Assembly (NCBI GenBank): GCA_012295275.1
Contig: CM022677.1
Coordinates: 4,394,553 to 4,458,552, forward strand
Length of the DNA stretch: 64,000 nt
Source: Chrysomallon squamiferum
Lineage: Eukaryota; Mollusca; Gastropoda; Neomphalida; Peltospiridae
Reading direction: 5' to 3'
Shown here: positions 11,740 through 27,060 of the stretch, in pieces
How the letters are laid out: the number at the start of each line of letters is the position of its first letter
Numbering within the stretch: the first letter of the stretch is position 1
Position numbers and translations under genes: made by a program
The notes under the pieces: generated by a model
Told to the model about the DNA's origin: nothing
Seen by the model: the letters and a program-made list of their open reading frames with translations, nothing else
Database searches by the model: none

Positions 11740-12265
11740 ATTGGTTAGATAGATAGACAGATAGATAGATTATGACAGATAAATAGAAATACCTACATAC
11801 AGAGATAGTTAATGAAGATAGATGAACAGATGGATACATAAGGTATTGCTACTTTTCCTAATTTCGATTTAATTTGAAAGCCCTTTCTATATAGAGAGAG
11901 ACAGAGAGGCCAACAGAGTATAGACAGACGTGTATGTACTTAAGAATAAGTTATGACATATAAATATCTCCCTCTTGCTTTCTTACTCTCTCTCTCTCAC
12001 TCTCCAAATTACTTACCTGCATATTTCTATCTATCTATCTGTCTATCTATATATTTGTTTTATTTCATCATCAGTTTCTCTGGCTATTTGTCTATCTATG
12101 TATCTGTCTGTTTGTTGATCAACCTGTGGTGTAGCTTAATGTTATTACGTGTCTAGCTAACCATTTATTCATTGCTATATACATTTACCTATCTATCCTC
12201 TGTCTGTCTGTTTATAACTATATCTATCTATCTATCTATCTATCTATTTATTTATTTATTTATAT
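11740..12265. repeat. GATA/TATC and TTTA simple repeats
   Basis: Short GATA runs near 11,750, TATC/TGTC runs at 12,025-12,060 and (TATC)n(TATT)n at 12,225-12,262. No exon between them. Confidence 0.8.
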
Positions 12266-12338
12266 AATTATCTCTCATTTTCTGAAAAATCATACACAGG
12301 GCATACTTCACACTTCATACACACAGGGCAGAGTTACC

Positions 12339-12397
12339 TCAAAAGTCTTCCAAGCTGGTCAAGAAAATCCTTGGAAATGCTGGAGCCAAAGTTTGTG
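12339..12397 (-). CDS. Candidate terminal exon of a small four-exon gene
   Basis: On the minus strand a CCCCCAG acceptor opens an exon that, read in the phase left by the preceding exon (12,928-13,029), gives AQTLAPAFPRIFLTSLEDF and a TGA stop. AATAAA-like motifs follow downstream on the minus strand (around 12,240-12,260). The same bases can be read in another frame to a GTAACT donor, and the plus strand also carries an open SSKLVKKILGNAGAKV segment, so the call depends on the phase match. Confidence 0.4.
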
Positions 12398-12927
12398 CTG
12401 GGGGTATGATAGCTATATTTATACAACTATTTTGTTTCGTGTATGAGTCTGTTTCTTACTATTATTTCACGATCAGGCAATTTTGTGGATTTTGTACATT
12501 CCCCTTTTTTTAGCCAGATTTATCTAAATAAACAAATATAGAAATGAAAATTAATAAAATAAAAATAACAATAACAATAAATAAAAAAAATAAGCATCAA
12601 GCTTATCATTCTAAATCTTAAATAACTAATGTTTAAATAACTAATGTTTACCTATTCCAGGCTAGAAGCATATTATTAATTTCACAATAAAATCTTTGGG
12701 AAGAAATATCTCAGCCATGGAAAATGATTATAAATTATCAATGAATTACACTTTAACAATGTTGTAATGCTGACTTTATTTATCTGGATAAGCAGCAAAA
12801 GTAACTTTAAAAACAACTAAATCCTTTGCCTGAGCAAACCTTATAATTAATGAGTTAAGCCATTACAAGCCCTGCATTCCTATGTACTTAAACACATTAC
12901 TATTATTTATTATTATAAAATACATAC

Positions 12928-13029
12928 CACTAACTTCAGAACAGTTTTCTGTTTTACTGACTTCCTCTGTCTGTCTAGTATCAGTATCAGATGAATTTGT
13001 CATCTTCAGGGTTCTTTTTTCATAATCAC
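12928..13029 (-). CDS. Third exon of a small minus-strand gene, acidic Ser/Thr-rich
   Basis: Flanked by a TTTTGCAG acceptor and a GTATGT donor on the minus strand. In the phase set by the previous exon it encodes GDYEKRTLKMTNSSDTDTRQ followed by TEEVSKTENCSEVS, acidic and Ser/Thr-rich, without stops. Length 102 nt (2+99+1), so it leaves phase 1, which fits the exon at 12,339-12,397. I do not recognise a domain. Confidence 0.6.
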
Positions 13030-14660
<1,631 letters not shown>

Positions 14661-14665
14661 TTCAC

Positions 14666-14726
14666 CTTCTGTGTATTGCCTTGACGTCTCCAAAGCTTTT
14701 CCAAATGATGCAGCTGTTGCATAACC
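14666..14726 (-). CDS. Second coding exon of a small minus-strand gene
   Basis: A pyrimidine-rich CCTAAAG acceptor and a GAAG/GTGAAC donor on the minus strand bracket 61 nt encoding GYATAASFGKALETSRQYTE plus one base. It starts in phase 0, as the exon at 15,431-15,482 requires, and ends in phase 1, as the exon at 12,928-13,029 requires. Not recognised as a known domain. Confidence 0.6.
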
Positions 14727-15430
14727 CTTTAGGAAAGAAAGAAAATAAAACAAAATATGAAATTACATTCCTGTATAAAATTATGTGATCAACCAAGCTT
14801 TTAAAATATAATTCTAATTTTGTTACTGATGTTGATATATAATATATATATATATATAGTTTTCTCTCTGTTTTACTAATTTCCTGTAGTACATTACATA
14901 TTTAAAATGATTCTACACAAATCAAAGCTGAACATAACCTTAAGAAAAGATATTTGTTTTGTAAACATTTTCTCTATAATCCTTAAATTCACCATCTTTA
15001 AATATAATCGTCAAACAGCTGTACTGTTGATAAGAAAACAGGAGAGTGAAAATAAATAAATTTGTGTTTTGCTAGTTAATATTGTCAGTAACAGTAACGT
15101 GTGAACACAGAAAGTGAAGGTATGTGTGTTATACTTGATAAATCTAAAAAGTGTTTTATTTAACTGATTAAAAAGCTCATTTTGATTTTTATTAAGACCA
15201 ATAGTAAATAAATAAATGAAATGCACAACAATTAATGTTTTTACTTTAGTAAAAATTGAGAAGGAAAAATGCCTATTGTTAACCAAACTTACAAAAACAT
15301 ACTTTTTAACAATTACTGGCTAATGATCATGTACTTAAAATATATAATCATCATTCTTATCTTTACATTTTATTTTACTATGATCATGTGTGAAAACTTG
15401 ATAGCAAAACATGATTAAATCTTTACTTAC

Positions 15431-15482
15431 CTTTTCACTGCTACCATTTTCTGCATATTCAGCAGGCTTATTGTCATCCATT
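15431..15482 (-). CDS. First coding exon of a small minus-strand gene
   Basis: Between a TGTTTCAG acceptor and a perfect AAAAG/GTAAGT donor on the minus strand, 52 nt encode MDDNKPAEYAENGSSEK with an ATG one base inside the exon. The four exons 15,431-15,482, 14,666-14,726, 12,928-13,029 and 12,339-12,397 join in phase to a 90-residue open frame, acidic and hydrophilic, without a signal peptide or membrane segment. It may be a complete small gene with a spliced 5' UTR, or the tail of a longer gene read from exons further right (18,873-19,001 lies upstream but its phase does not fit directly). Function unknown. Confidence 0.6.
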
Positions 15483-18872
<3,390 letters not shown>

Positions 18873-19001
18873 TGAATAATTTATAAAACTGTGAAAGTGT
18901 GTTTTCAGACTGGAAGTCAGTGTTGTTCATACAAGATATAGTTACATACAGACCAGTATACATAATGTTTGGACCAGACACAGCACCAAGTTCAGTCAGG
19001 T
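18873..19001 (-). CDS. Candidate internal exon, minus strand
   Basis: A TTTTTTCACAG acceptor and a perfect CA/GTAAGT donor on the minus strand enclose 129 nt that are open in one frame: LTELGAVSGPNIMYTGLYVT followed by ISCMNNTDFQSENTLSQFYK and LF. It needs one base from the preceding exon and leaves one base. The gene it belongs to is uncertain: a weak GTGTTC donor at the end of the 20.3-20.46 kb segment would fit its phase, but the 15.4 kb exon downstream does not. Not recognised. Confidence 0.5.
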
Positions 19002-20180
19002 CTGTGAAAAAAAAGACTTTAGTTTTCAAAAATGATTTACGTTAGAAATCCTTGATTACTGCTTTGAAAAAAAAATACACATTTTATATAAAGGTGTTTG
19101 GTCCAGGGGAGATAATTTCGTTTTTCTGTTTTATTTTTTTGTTTTTCTTATTTTGTTTTTAAACAAAATCTACTAAATTATCTATATCAAATATAAAATA
19201 ACAAAGAACACTTAGACTTCTGGTAAAGATGTACCCAATAAAGGTATCTTAATAAAACATAAAATGGAAATAAATAATTTTGTGTGTTTCTGAAGATAAA
19301 ATCAGACAAATTTTCTGAAAAAATAATTTTCAGATTACAAATTATTTATTGAGCTTTTAAGTTTTTTGTAAACAAATATCTTAGTTATTTCATTTTGTAT
19401 ATTTTATTATTTTACTTTTGTTGGATAGATCAGAAATCTTGGTATTTTTATATTTTACAGCACCCTTTGCTCTCATCTTAAAAACCTTATAAACATTTTA
19501 AAACATTTTTAATTTAAAAGTTCAGTATTTTATAAAATGCTTTTCTAAATTTTTATGTAAGGAATTATATGACATTTTTCTAAAATTAAGTTTTTTGTAT
19601 GAAAGAGTAGTTCTGATATTAATTTGTTTTCTTGTTGAAATAAACATTTTGAATTATTTTGTATTCTGTTTTTAATTTAATATTTTTAGCTAACATTATC
19701 AAGCATCCTAACATGAGGAATATTTTTATTTACATAGTTTTGGCACATTAACCTAAACTTAATAAATATTACAAATTTTTATATATTAGTAGCTGTACAA
19801 AATTATTTGAATTTTCTGATTCAGGGTGAGTGCATGAAATGTCTGTAACACAGTAAGAAAAAAAAAACACAGACTAGTTTAGACTGTTTATTTTAAGAAA
19901 AGTAATTAAAATTTGATTACATATATTTATTTATTTGTATTTTAAAAACTGAAAAGCAAAACAGATTTCACCCATTTTATCCAGTCAGTAAGAGATATAA
20001 ACATTTACTCAGTCTGTCAGGAATTGTTCTTTACACTGTCAAACTAGAAGTGAAAACATCAGCCTAAGAGACACACACTGATGTACTGGGTGAACCAAAA
20101 CATATTTTCTGAACTTTAACACCTCATATTTCCTATGTCACAGTTTGATGTGTAGATTGGGAAAACAATTCCTGACTGCA
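19002..20180. other. AT-rich non-coding stretch
   Basis: No exon, element or regular repeat recognised. Confidence 0.5.
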
Positions 20181-20278
20181 GCACTGTGAGAAGACAGCAA
20201 CTGTTACAGTCTCTGATACTGCATTGTCCCACTCTGCTGTATGAGTCAGGTAAAGGACTAGCTCAGTCCTTCGTATCG

Positions 20279-20461
20279 TCAGTGTGGCGAGACATCACTC
20301 TCATGAACACTGCCTTCCCAAGTTTCTGTCTCATCTTGTTCTGCTGTTTTCTTCTCTCTGTTTCCTTTCTCTTCTCGTCCAGCTTCAGTTTCAGACGTCA
20401 CCTGCTCTTCAACTTCCTGTCTGTTGTATTTGCCACCGTCATGCACTGTCCTCTCAGTCAT
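20279..20461 (-). CDS. Candidate exon, Glu/Thr-rich charged segment, minus strand
   Basis: After a CTTGGCAG acceptor the minus strand is open for 60 codons: MTERTVHDGGKYNRQEVEEQ, then VTSETEAGREEKGNREKKTA, then EQDETETWEGSVHESDVSPH and a stop. A good CAG/GTGACG donor lies after EVEEQ and a weaker one after WEG. Composition (Glu, Lys, Thr) is like a disordered region. It lies downstream of the exon chain that ends at 21,047, on the same strand, but its phase does not join cleanly, so it may be part of a decayed tail or a different gene. Confidence 0.45.
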   Translation of the reverse strand: MTERTVHDGGKYNRQEVEEQVTSETEAGREEKGNREKKTAEQDETETWEGSVHESDVSPH

Positions 20462-20559
20462 CTGCCAAGTGCTTTCATTTGACAACATAACAAATGAAGT
20501 GTTTAAACAAACATCAGCTTATTTTCACAAGAACACAGACTTCAACAGCACTCTGCCGT

Positions 20560-20985
20560 TTACATGTTGTTTCTGTCCATGTAAACCATCACAGAACCAT
20601 CAACATCGCTATCTTCTGCAACAGGAACAGAGGGTAAGGAAACTTCAACACAAACATCCGGATTAATGTAAAACACTTCATAGCCTCTGTTTGCCATCTG
20701 ACATTGACCTTCACCTACATTATTTTCAGTTATCCGTGGTGTTAGCCGAGTGTCAGACAATGGACCGACACTTACTGGTTCATCTGACAGACAACTCTGT
20801 GTGGTGTTGAGGTCCAGAGAGGCAGTGGCTTCCACAGTTGTGTCCCCTTGACTTGGAAATCCATCAGCTGTGACATGTGATGTGTGAGGAAATTTCCTAG
20901 ACATTGTTGGAGATGTTGTCCTGTTTCTTGGAGTTTTGTCTCTTTCCTGTGTTTTTCTTTGGCTGGTTTTAGTATTAAAGCTTCA
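20560..20985 (-). CDS. Open coding-like segment of about 140 codons, minus strand
   Basis: From a frame beginning NTKTSQRKTQERDKT the minus strand is open through MSRKFPHTSHVTADGFPSQG, LNTTQSCLSDEPVSVG, CQMANRGYEVFYINPDVCVE and DSDVDGSVMVYMDRNNM to a stop. The composition is far less biased than the AT-rich surroundings, which suggests real or recently real coding sequence. There are Tyr-containing motifs (GYEVFYINP, VYMDRN) such as occur in cytoplasmic tails, but I recognise no family. A frame containing CVTTPGDQSQQSNVSNQEKN lies just upstream (21,000-21,047) in the same frame as the 21.1 kb exon, separated from this segment by a frameshift, so the two may be one interrupted exon. Confidence 0.5.
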
Positions 20986-21046
20986 AGTTTTTCTCCTGAT
21001 TGCTCACATTTGACTGTTGAGATTGGTCACCTGGTGTAGTAACACT

Positions 21047-21162
21047 CTAAAACTTCATGCTGTCAGAGTTGTTGTAGTTGGACGTGGTCGGCTGATGTTG
21101 GACAAGAGTGAAGAACACACTGGTCTGAATCTGCCTGGTGAGACTTTGACACAAGACTGAGT
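21047..21162 (-). CDS. Sixth exon of the 21-25 kb minus-strand chain
   Basis: Acceptor GTCCAACACAG on the minus strand, then in phase with the preceding 24-nt exon: DSVLCQSLTRQIQTSVFFTL, VQHQPTTSNYNNSDSMKF and a TAG stop. The frame beyond the stop stays open and coding-like (TTPGDQSQQSNVSNQEKN), which hints that the TAG could be a mutation rather than the true end. No domain recognised. Confidence 0.55.
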
Positions 21163-21865
21163 CTGTGTTGGACAATAAAACAAATAAAATACTGAATAAA
21201 ATATTAAGTAAATAAACAAACAAATAAAATACTGAATAAAATATTAAAATATTAAGTAAAAAAACAAACAAACCAATAAAATATTGAATAAAATATTAAC
21301 TAAACAAACAAATGAATAAAATATTAAATAAAATTGTAAATGAAGTATTAATCATTTTTCTTTCTTTTTTCCCCTATTCAACTAACAAATATATTTTTTA
21401 TACTATTATTGTTATTACTACAACAAAAACATCTACTACTACTACTACAACTACTACTGTTCCTGTTTCTACACCTACTTTTCATTTGACTTTTATCATA
21501 ATTTCTCATTTAACTCAAACTCCGTCTATTACTACTACTATTGCAACAATAAATCTACTATTAGTACTGCTACTACTACTACAACTAGTACTATGACTCA
21601 TGCTAGTATTTTTCTGACTGAGTCACACAAGATACATTATGAACACAAAGCATTGTTGGCTAAAATATCACCTATTACTACAAACAAGAATGATTATTAT
21701 TAAGTACTAATGCTATAATAACCACACTACTACAACAATGAGTTTACTACTACTACTGCTGTTACTGTAAGAACAACGACAACCTCTGCAGATGCTTCTG
21801 TTCCTGCCAGGCTAGTACAGATTCTTTGATGACATTTCTCTCCTGTGGTGAGCTCACAGAATTAC

Positions 21866-21889
21866 CTCTTCTTGTGTTCTGAGCAGTTT
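21866..21889 (-). CDS. 24-nt micro-exon (or start of a longer exon), minus strand
   Basis: TTTTTCAG acceptor and AGAG/GTAATT donor on the minus strand; it encodes ETAQNTRR in the phase left by the exon at 22,400-22,488 and leaves one base that fits the next exon. Alternative: the exon uses a GTGAGC donor nine bases later, or continues open to a stop near 21,760. Confidence 0.45.
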
Positions 21890-22399
21890 CTGAAAAACAA
21901 GTTTTTATTTATTTACCTTTGTAGATATACAAAATATTTCTCTTTCTGACAGATACATATATTAATGACTAATGTTTTATCCAGATCATTTTTTTTTTTT
22001 TTAAATTGATAAATTATAAATATACAAAATTTTTAGAATCATCAAATTATAGTAAAATCTAAGACATGACAAAATTAATTATTAAACTTTCAAATAAAAA
22101 CACAATAAAGTGTACTGCATTCTGGGAGTGGAAAACAAAACAAGAAATGGTTTTCATTACTCTTACTAAAAATATAAACTAACAAAAAATGAAACAATGC
22201 AAATGGAAATAAGGAAACATGGAAGTAAACTAAGTTATCCTGCTATTTGTATACACAATTAATTTACTTGTTTTTGTAGACTATCCTTGCACTGATCTGT
22301 TTTTCTTACTCTGTATTGAGAATATTTCACCAATACCAAAACTGAGAAGAATGTAAGTAGATTGTTAAACAGAAAAGTTAATGTGTGTGTTTTTCATAC

Positions 22400-22488
22400 C
22401 AGTTTGTTGAGAAACCTCTCTGTCTGTCTGCTGTCTGTGTGTGTCCTGATGTTTAGGTAACAACACCTGTCTGTTTTGTGGTATGTTC
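22400..22488 (-). CDS. Fourth exon of the 21-25 kb minus-strand chain
   Basis: CTTTTTCAG acceptor and CTG/GTATGA donor on the minus strand, 89 nt. In the phase set by the previous exon it encodes RNIPQNRQVLLPKHQDTHRQ then QTDREVSQQT, rich in Gln, Arg and Thr and probably disordered. Phases on both sides match. Confidence 0.62.
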
Positions 22489-22779
22489 CTGAAAAAGCAA
22501 AATAAAAAAATTATTTAATTTTTTATTGCCTTTATTAATAACATTATTTACTATTATATATATATATCAATGCCATTTGCAGATACAAATGAATGTTTGT
22601 TAACAAAAATATATTTAAGCTATTTTATTTCAAATGTGCATGCATGCTTACAGACATATTGATTAACACATACAGTGTGAGGTAATGAATAATTAAAGAT
22701 AAGTTTTTTATTAATATAGTCTAAATTCTGAATTAAAAAAATAAACAGTATCTTTTAAATATATATCATTATAACCTGA

Positions 22780-22925
22780 TTATTGATAAATATAAATTCT
22801 GCTAAAATAGAAGAAATCTAAAATAAACAAGAACTATTTTATTTAAGAACTATACATCGCACATTTTTTACTAGTTCTTTGTATTTTAAAAAGTGAACAA
22901 AGCATCTAAAATTTTGTTTAATATT
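22780..22925. repeat. Remnant of a third copy of the KASH5-like exon-intron segment
   Basis: CTGCTAAAATAGAAGAAATC followed by TAAAATAAACAAGAACTATT and ATTTAAGAACTATACA resembles 39,440-39,535 and 61,225-61,310. It lies inside an intron and has lost the exon sequence itself. Confidence 0.55.
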
Positions 22926-22934
22926 AACTTTCTT

Positions 22935-22937
<3 letters not shown>

Positions 22938-22984
<47 letters not shown>
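22938..22984. repeat. (GA)n microsatellite
   Basis: About 46 bp of pure GA. Confidence 0.92.
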
Positions 22985-22987
<3 letters not shown>

Positions 22988-23559
22988 CCTATACAATTTG
23001 TGATTTTGTTGATCGTGAAATATAAAATTAAAAAAACAATAACAACACATCTCTCTAAACTATATATGAACATTCATAAATTTAATATATCTAAATTTTA
23101 AAGTGTCCTCAGTGTCTGATGGAAGTTCAATGGATGTGTTAAAAGTTGCAATTTGTCTGAAAGTTTAAACATTTCTTGTTCAAAATGCTGAATGTAAATA
23201 CTGAGCTCTTATTACATTATATGATAAATTATACAAAATATGCAGCCCAGATTTCATTCTGCATCTGCCTCTGTTCTCTGTCTTGCCATTCCTTCATCCT
23301 CTCTCCTCATACATTCCTACATTTACATATTTAACTGCAGTCATCATAATACTTCTCCTTCTTAGTGATCAAAGTAGAAGGATGAATGTCTTTAAATACA
23401 CCTCAGCTTTAACTGAAATCTAATTTACCATATATTATCCAAAAAAAACAGAGCCAAATAAACTCATTTTAATTAGAAAAATGATTTCCTATTTTAATAT
23501 TTAACAAGATACTATATAAAAAAATCCATTAAAATTAATAAATAAAAACAACAACATAC

Positions 23560-23645
23560 CTAACGGCTTGAACAGCATGTTCTACTGAAACAAATCTGTG
23601 GCATACGCCAACATCAGCACATGAGTTAGAGCTGTACATGCATAC
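23560..23645 (-). CDS. Third exon of the 21-25 kb minus-strand chain, Cys-containing
   Basis: TTTTTTAG acceptor and AG/GTATGT donor on the minus strand, 86 nt, phase 0 in and phase 2 out. It encodes VCMYSSNSCADVGVCHRFVS then VEHAVQAV. The mix of Cys, hydrophobic and aromatic residues suggests a folded domain that spans this exon and the two upstream ones. Phases on both sides match the neighbours. Confidence 0.68.
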
Positions 23646-23858
23646 CTAAAAAAGTAAAAAACAATAATAAACAAACAGTTAGAAATAAATAACTAATACT
23701 TCTGACATTCTTTGTTATTATTAAATTATGTTACCAAGCAATGCAACAAAACAACAGAAAATAACTGAATATTATTACACTATTTTATAATTAATTAAGA
23801 ACTATTACAAAACTTATTTTTCTGTTGACAACACAAAAATAAAATAAATTAAACTCAC

Positions 23859-23928
23859 AACTGAGAATGGTTTCTGTAACAGCTGATTCATCCTACTCCA
23901 TGATGTAAATTCACTTTGTAGACAGCAC
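23859..23928 (-). CDS. Second exon of the 21-25 kb minus-strand chain
   Basis: GTTCAG acceptor and GTT/GTGAGT donor on the minus strand, 70 nt. Read in phase it gives CCLQSEFTSWSRMNQLLQKP then FSV. It takes one base from the 24.8 kb exon (completing Arg) and leaves phase 0, both as required. Confidence 0.66.
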
Positions 23929-24117
23929 CTGAACAATACTGCAGTGAGATACGTAAAATATTTAACATCAATATTAAATATAAAATTTAGTAATTTTTAT
24001 AACAAAATGCATTTATCTGACATATATATAATATATCGATCAACATTCGTCAGATAAATGCATTTTTCTCTGCTTATTATCATTTGTGGATAATTTTATT
24101 ATTTTATTTACATATGA

Positions 24118-24138
24118 AATTGCCCAAGACACAAAGAC

Positions 24139-24195
<57 letters not shown>

Positions 24196-24228
24196 GACAA
24201 TACTGAATATGGTGAATACCTCTATCTT

Positions 24229-24274
<46 letters not shown>

Positions 24275-24305
24275 ACACACACAGTGACTACCTCTATCTT
24301 TCTCT
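24118..24305. repeat. (CA)n and (TC)n compound microsatellite
   Basis: Two CA runs (24,142-24,193 and 24,239-24,283) with TC-rich flanks, intronic to the minus-strand gene. Confidence 0.9.
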
Positions 24306-24747
24306 CTCTTCTCTCATACATACATCTTTATCTCATTACAGGGCTAAGAATGTGCGTGAATATCCAAATAGGATTTGCACCAACATAAAACATCCACGTC
24401 TGTTTGGATTCACGTGAAATATTTCCAAAATTCTATTGAACTGAATAATCAACGAGTAAAACATTACCAAATTAAAAACAAAACTAGTCTGGTTAACAAG
24501 CATCAGTTTAAAGTGGTTTCAAAAGTGTAGCATACATTCCAATCCGTGTTTGTTCCAAACATCGTGGTTTATCGAGACTAGTCTGGTGGTTGTCCCATTT
24601 CTATGAACAAAAAACTACCAACAAAGAAACCAAAAGTAACAAGTTTGTTCATTCTTACACAGTAACATGATTATAGTAACTCAATGTGCCAAATTTACTA
24701 TTATATCAGACATTACTATGTTACTTCATTCATATTATTTTCCTTAC

Positions 24748-24890
24748 CTTAAATTTCCTGGTCTTTTCAATCCATAATTCTTTTTTTGTTTGCTTGTTGC
24801 AGAAATGTGCTTTGGTAACATCCACACAAACATCGAATCACTGCGCAAACACGTACTGCATGCACTGTTTACAAATCTTCTAAATGTGAC
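24748..24890 (-). CDS. First visible exon of the 21-25 kb minus-strand chain
   Basis: A pyrimidine-rich CTTTTAAGTCTTACCAG acceptor and a near-perfect AAG/GTAAGG donor on the minus strand bracket 143 nt that are open in one frame: VTFRRFVNSACSTCLRSDSM, FVWMLPKHISATSKQKKNYG, LKRPGNLR. Together with the exons at 23.9, 23.6, 22.4, 21.9 and 21.1 kb it forms a frame of at least about 175 residues whose five junctions all agree in phase. The first half (Cys pairs, Trp, buried-looking hydrophobics) looks like a compact domain; the second half is Gln/Thr/Ser-rich. I cannot name the family. The plus strand is also open here between TTGCAG and CTG/GTAAGA, which is the competing reading. Confidence 0.62.
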
Positions 24891-25330
24891 CTGGTAAGAC
24901 TTAAAAGAAAACAAACTGTAAAGATGAAATGGAAAAATTTCACCTGAAAAAAACAGTAAAAGAACAGTTTTAAATTCCTGGTCTAAAGAAATAAATAAAA
25001 TGTATCAGTTTGTTTTTCACAGAACCAGTCAGAACATAATGCATGCCACGTGCAAAGTTTATCAAATGCACTTTTAATCTACCAATAAACTGTACAGGGG
25101 AAAACTGTTCCAGATATGAAAGCTTATGTAGAGTATCAAATTAACTATGTATTTAAACCTAATCTTGAATGTCACATGACATTAGCAGGTCATATTAAAT
25201 GTTTAGAAATTAAAACCAGTGAACCGCTCTCTAAAAGACAAAAAAACATTGATATACGTGTTTGGTTCTGCCAGAGACCAAGCTATAAAAACTGCAGCCA
25301 GCCATAAGATGCAGTCTGTATATTGGCTGG

Positions 25331-25610
25331 AAATAAAAACCATGTAGCTAAAACTAAGAAAGACTGCTTTCCACTACCTAGAACAGATGTCATTAAATGC
25401 TTTGTATGGAGCTCAGTGGTTTACTATACTGGATATGGTCAGTGAATACAACCAGGTTGGGGATAAAGACAAAGACAAAACTGCACTGATCTCTCCAATG
25501 GGTTTGTTTGAATACAAGTGAATGCCTTTTGGTTTATCAGGAGCCCCAGCCACATTTCAAAGACTCATGCTTTATAAACTGTAACAGAACCATATCAAAC
25601 CCTTTTTAAT
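25331..25610 (+). pseudogene. Ty3/gypsy-type retrotransposon reverse transcriptase fragment
   Basis: Plus-strand reading gives KKDCFPLPRTD, then after a frameshift ALYGAQWFTILDMVSEYNQV, then KTALISPMGLFEYK, a TGA stop, and MPFGLSGAPATFQRLM. These are the fingers and early palm motifs of Ty3/gypsy reverse transcriptases (PLPRID, GAQWFSTLDLxSGYxQV with the first catalytic Asp, KTAFxTPxGLFEFxxMPFGLxNAPATFQRLM). The second catalytic motif YxDD is not present; homology stops soon after QRLM with another stop. Only about 90 codons remain and no LTRs were found nearby. Clearly dead. Confidence 0.85.
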
Positions 25611-25779
25611 AGATACATTTGTATAATGAGTAATGATAGAAAGAAAAGGAATATATCCAGTGATGAGGAGGTTGATGCCATACCACCTAATAAGTATTCA
25701 AAAAGTATTCAATATTTGTAAAGACAAAAGTAAAAATCATAATTACTTGCATTTTTGATTTCAGTTCAATAAACAGGTT

Positions 25780-26092
25780 TGTAAACCCAAACGTAAAAAT
25801 CAGGTGCCTTTAAGAACAGGTACATGGTTTGAGGCGTCAAACCTATCCATAAGAAGAAGTTTGTTAAGTATGTAGTTTTTCAAGACAATATCCGACAGAA
25901 ATTGCTCAAACAGAAACCACCATTCCCAAAGAAGAAATCAAAGGAGAGAAAAAAACTTCATCTCAAACTATTTCTGACTGTTACAACTATGTTGTGAAAT
26001 TTGAGTTGAGTGAGAAAAAACGTAAGAGGTGGAAAAGGTTGTCCTGTTGAAACAGACGAAGCAAAGTTTGACACAAATTGGGGGAATTCGTC
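25780..26092 (+). pseudogene. Merlin / ISXO2-like DDE transposase fragment
   Basis: In successive frames the plus strand reads QVPLRTGTWFEASNLSIRRS, a stop, RQYPTEIAQTETTI, SQTISDCYNYV and finally RGGKGCPVETDEAKFDTNW. ISXO2/IS1595-like transposases, called Merlin in animals, have the same order: a LRTGTxFExSxL segment, a helix-turn-helix, and GGxGxxVEIDExKFGxRKYNRG with the first catalytic Asp. Here that Asp (TDEAKF) is visible but the frame breaks at least three times and the rest of the catalytic core is missing. Sits directly after the gypsy fragment. Confidence 0.62.
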
Positions 26093-27060
26093 ATGAAACA
26101 AGATATTTTTTCTTAATTATTACAATTTGTTATATTATAATTATATGCTTATTCATCAGATCCAACAACCAAGGCATGTACCAACTTAACTGAAAACAGG
26201 GGTGTGTGATAGGAGATAACTACCAAGTACTCATTGCACACAAGGAAATTTTCGCCTTCATCTTGCAGAATACATGAGGAGGAATAAATAAAAGAAGCAG
26301 GAAGCATTCAGTGAACTGTCACAAATCATCAGTCTGGAGTATATTTGTTAATGATGACTATCTTTTGAAATGTATTATTTTGTATGATAACTAAAATGGC
26401 TGACATAACATTATACGTATTATTGCTTGAAATGTTGAAGAATTGTTTCCTTCTATCTGCTGTATTTAACCACTTAATTTTAGTGTGTATAAAAGGTTTA
26501 AAAATTATAATTAAAAAAAAAAAATATTTAGGACGGGATGTGGATAGATATATTTTTAAACTATGTCAACTCATCTACAGGACAGGTGAGATGACTGTAA
26601 AGTGAGTCCAGGAACTCAGACATTCCACTGTGTAAAACCAGTGAGCTCTGTGTCTGTGGCATGTGACAAGAATTCGCAGTTTGCTGACACTCTACCAGTC
26701 CTTATTCATTTTAACTATGTGAGAGATGTCGCAGAACTGTCTGCTGAATCAGCAACTAAACCAAGTAAGAAAAGTGCATCTGATCAAGCTTTGTCCTGCT
26801 AGAATATATATCTAGGAAATCTAAAAACAAACAAAATAAAAAAATTCTTCGGCAAATAATCTCCAAAGATAGATTTCAAATTGAAGTAACATTCCTACAT
26901 ACAAAAGATGTTAAGTTCATTGTTTGCTTTTCCAGTTACAGGAGATAGAGCTTGGGTTGAAGAAAACCAAATCAACAGTATGGTTGAAATTCCTACAATG
27001 GAAAATTGCTATCAGTGTGTATTCCAACAAGATCTATCAGAATGAATGGGGAAAAAAAAC
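26093..27060. other. Unassigned stretch between transposon relics
   Basis: A short plus-strand open frame at 26,602-26,802 (containing MSPGTQTFHCVKPVSSVSVA) is not recognised and may be chance or transposon debris. Nothing else is supported. Confidence 0.4.

Noticed and set aside
12346-12410. Plus-strand open segment SSKLVKKILGNAGAKVCAGG
   Set aside because: No neighbouring plus-strand exons; the minus-strand reading fits an exon chain. Not fully excluded.
20186-20482. Plus-strand open frame with hydrophobic stretch (FCLILFCCFLLSVSFLF)
   Set aside because: Shadow of the Glu/Lys-rich minus-strand coding-like segment; no splice or start context.
24794-24891. Plus-strand exon between TTGCAG and CTG/GTAAGA with frame MCFGNIHTNIESLRKHVL
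   Set aside because: Good signals, but the overlapping minus-strand exon joins five further exons in phase, while no plus-strand partner was found.
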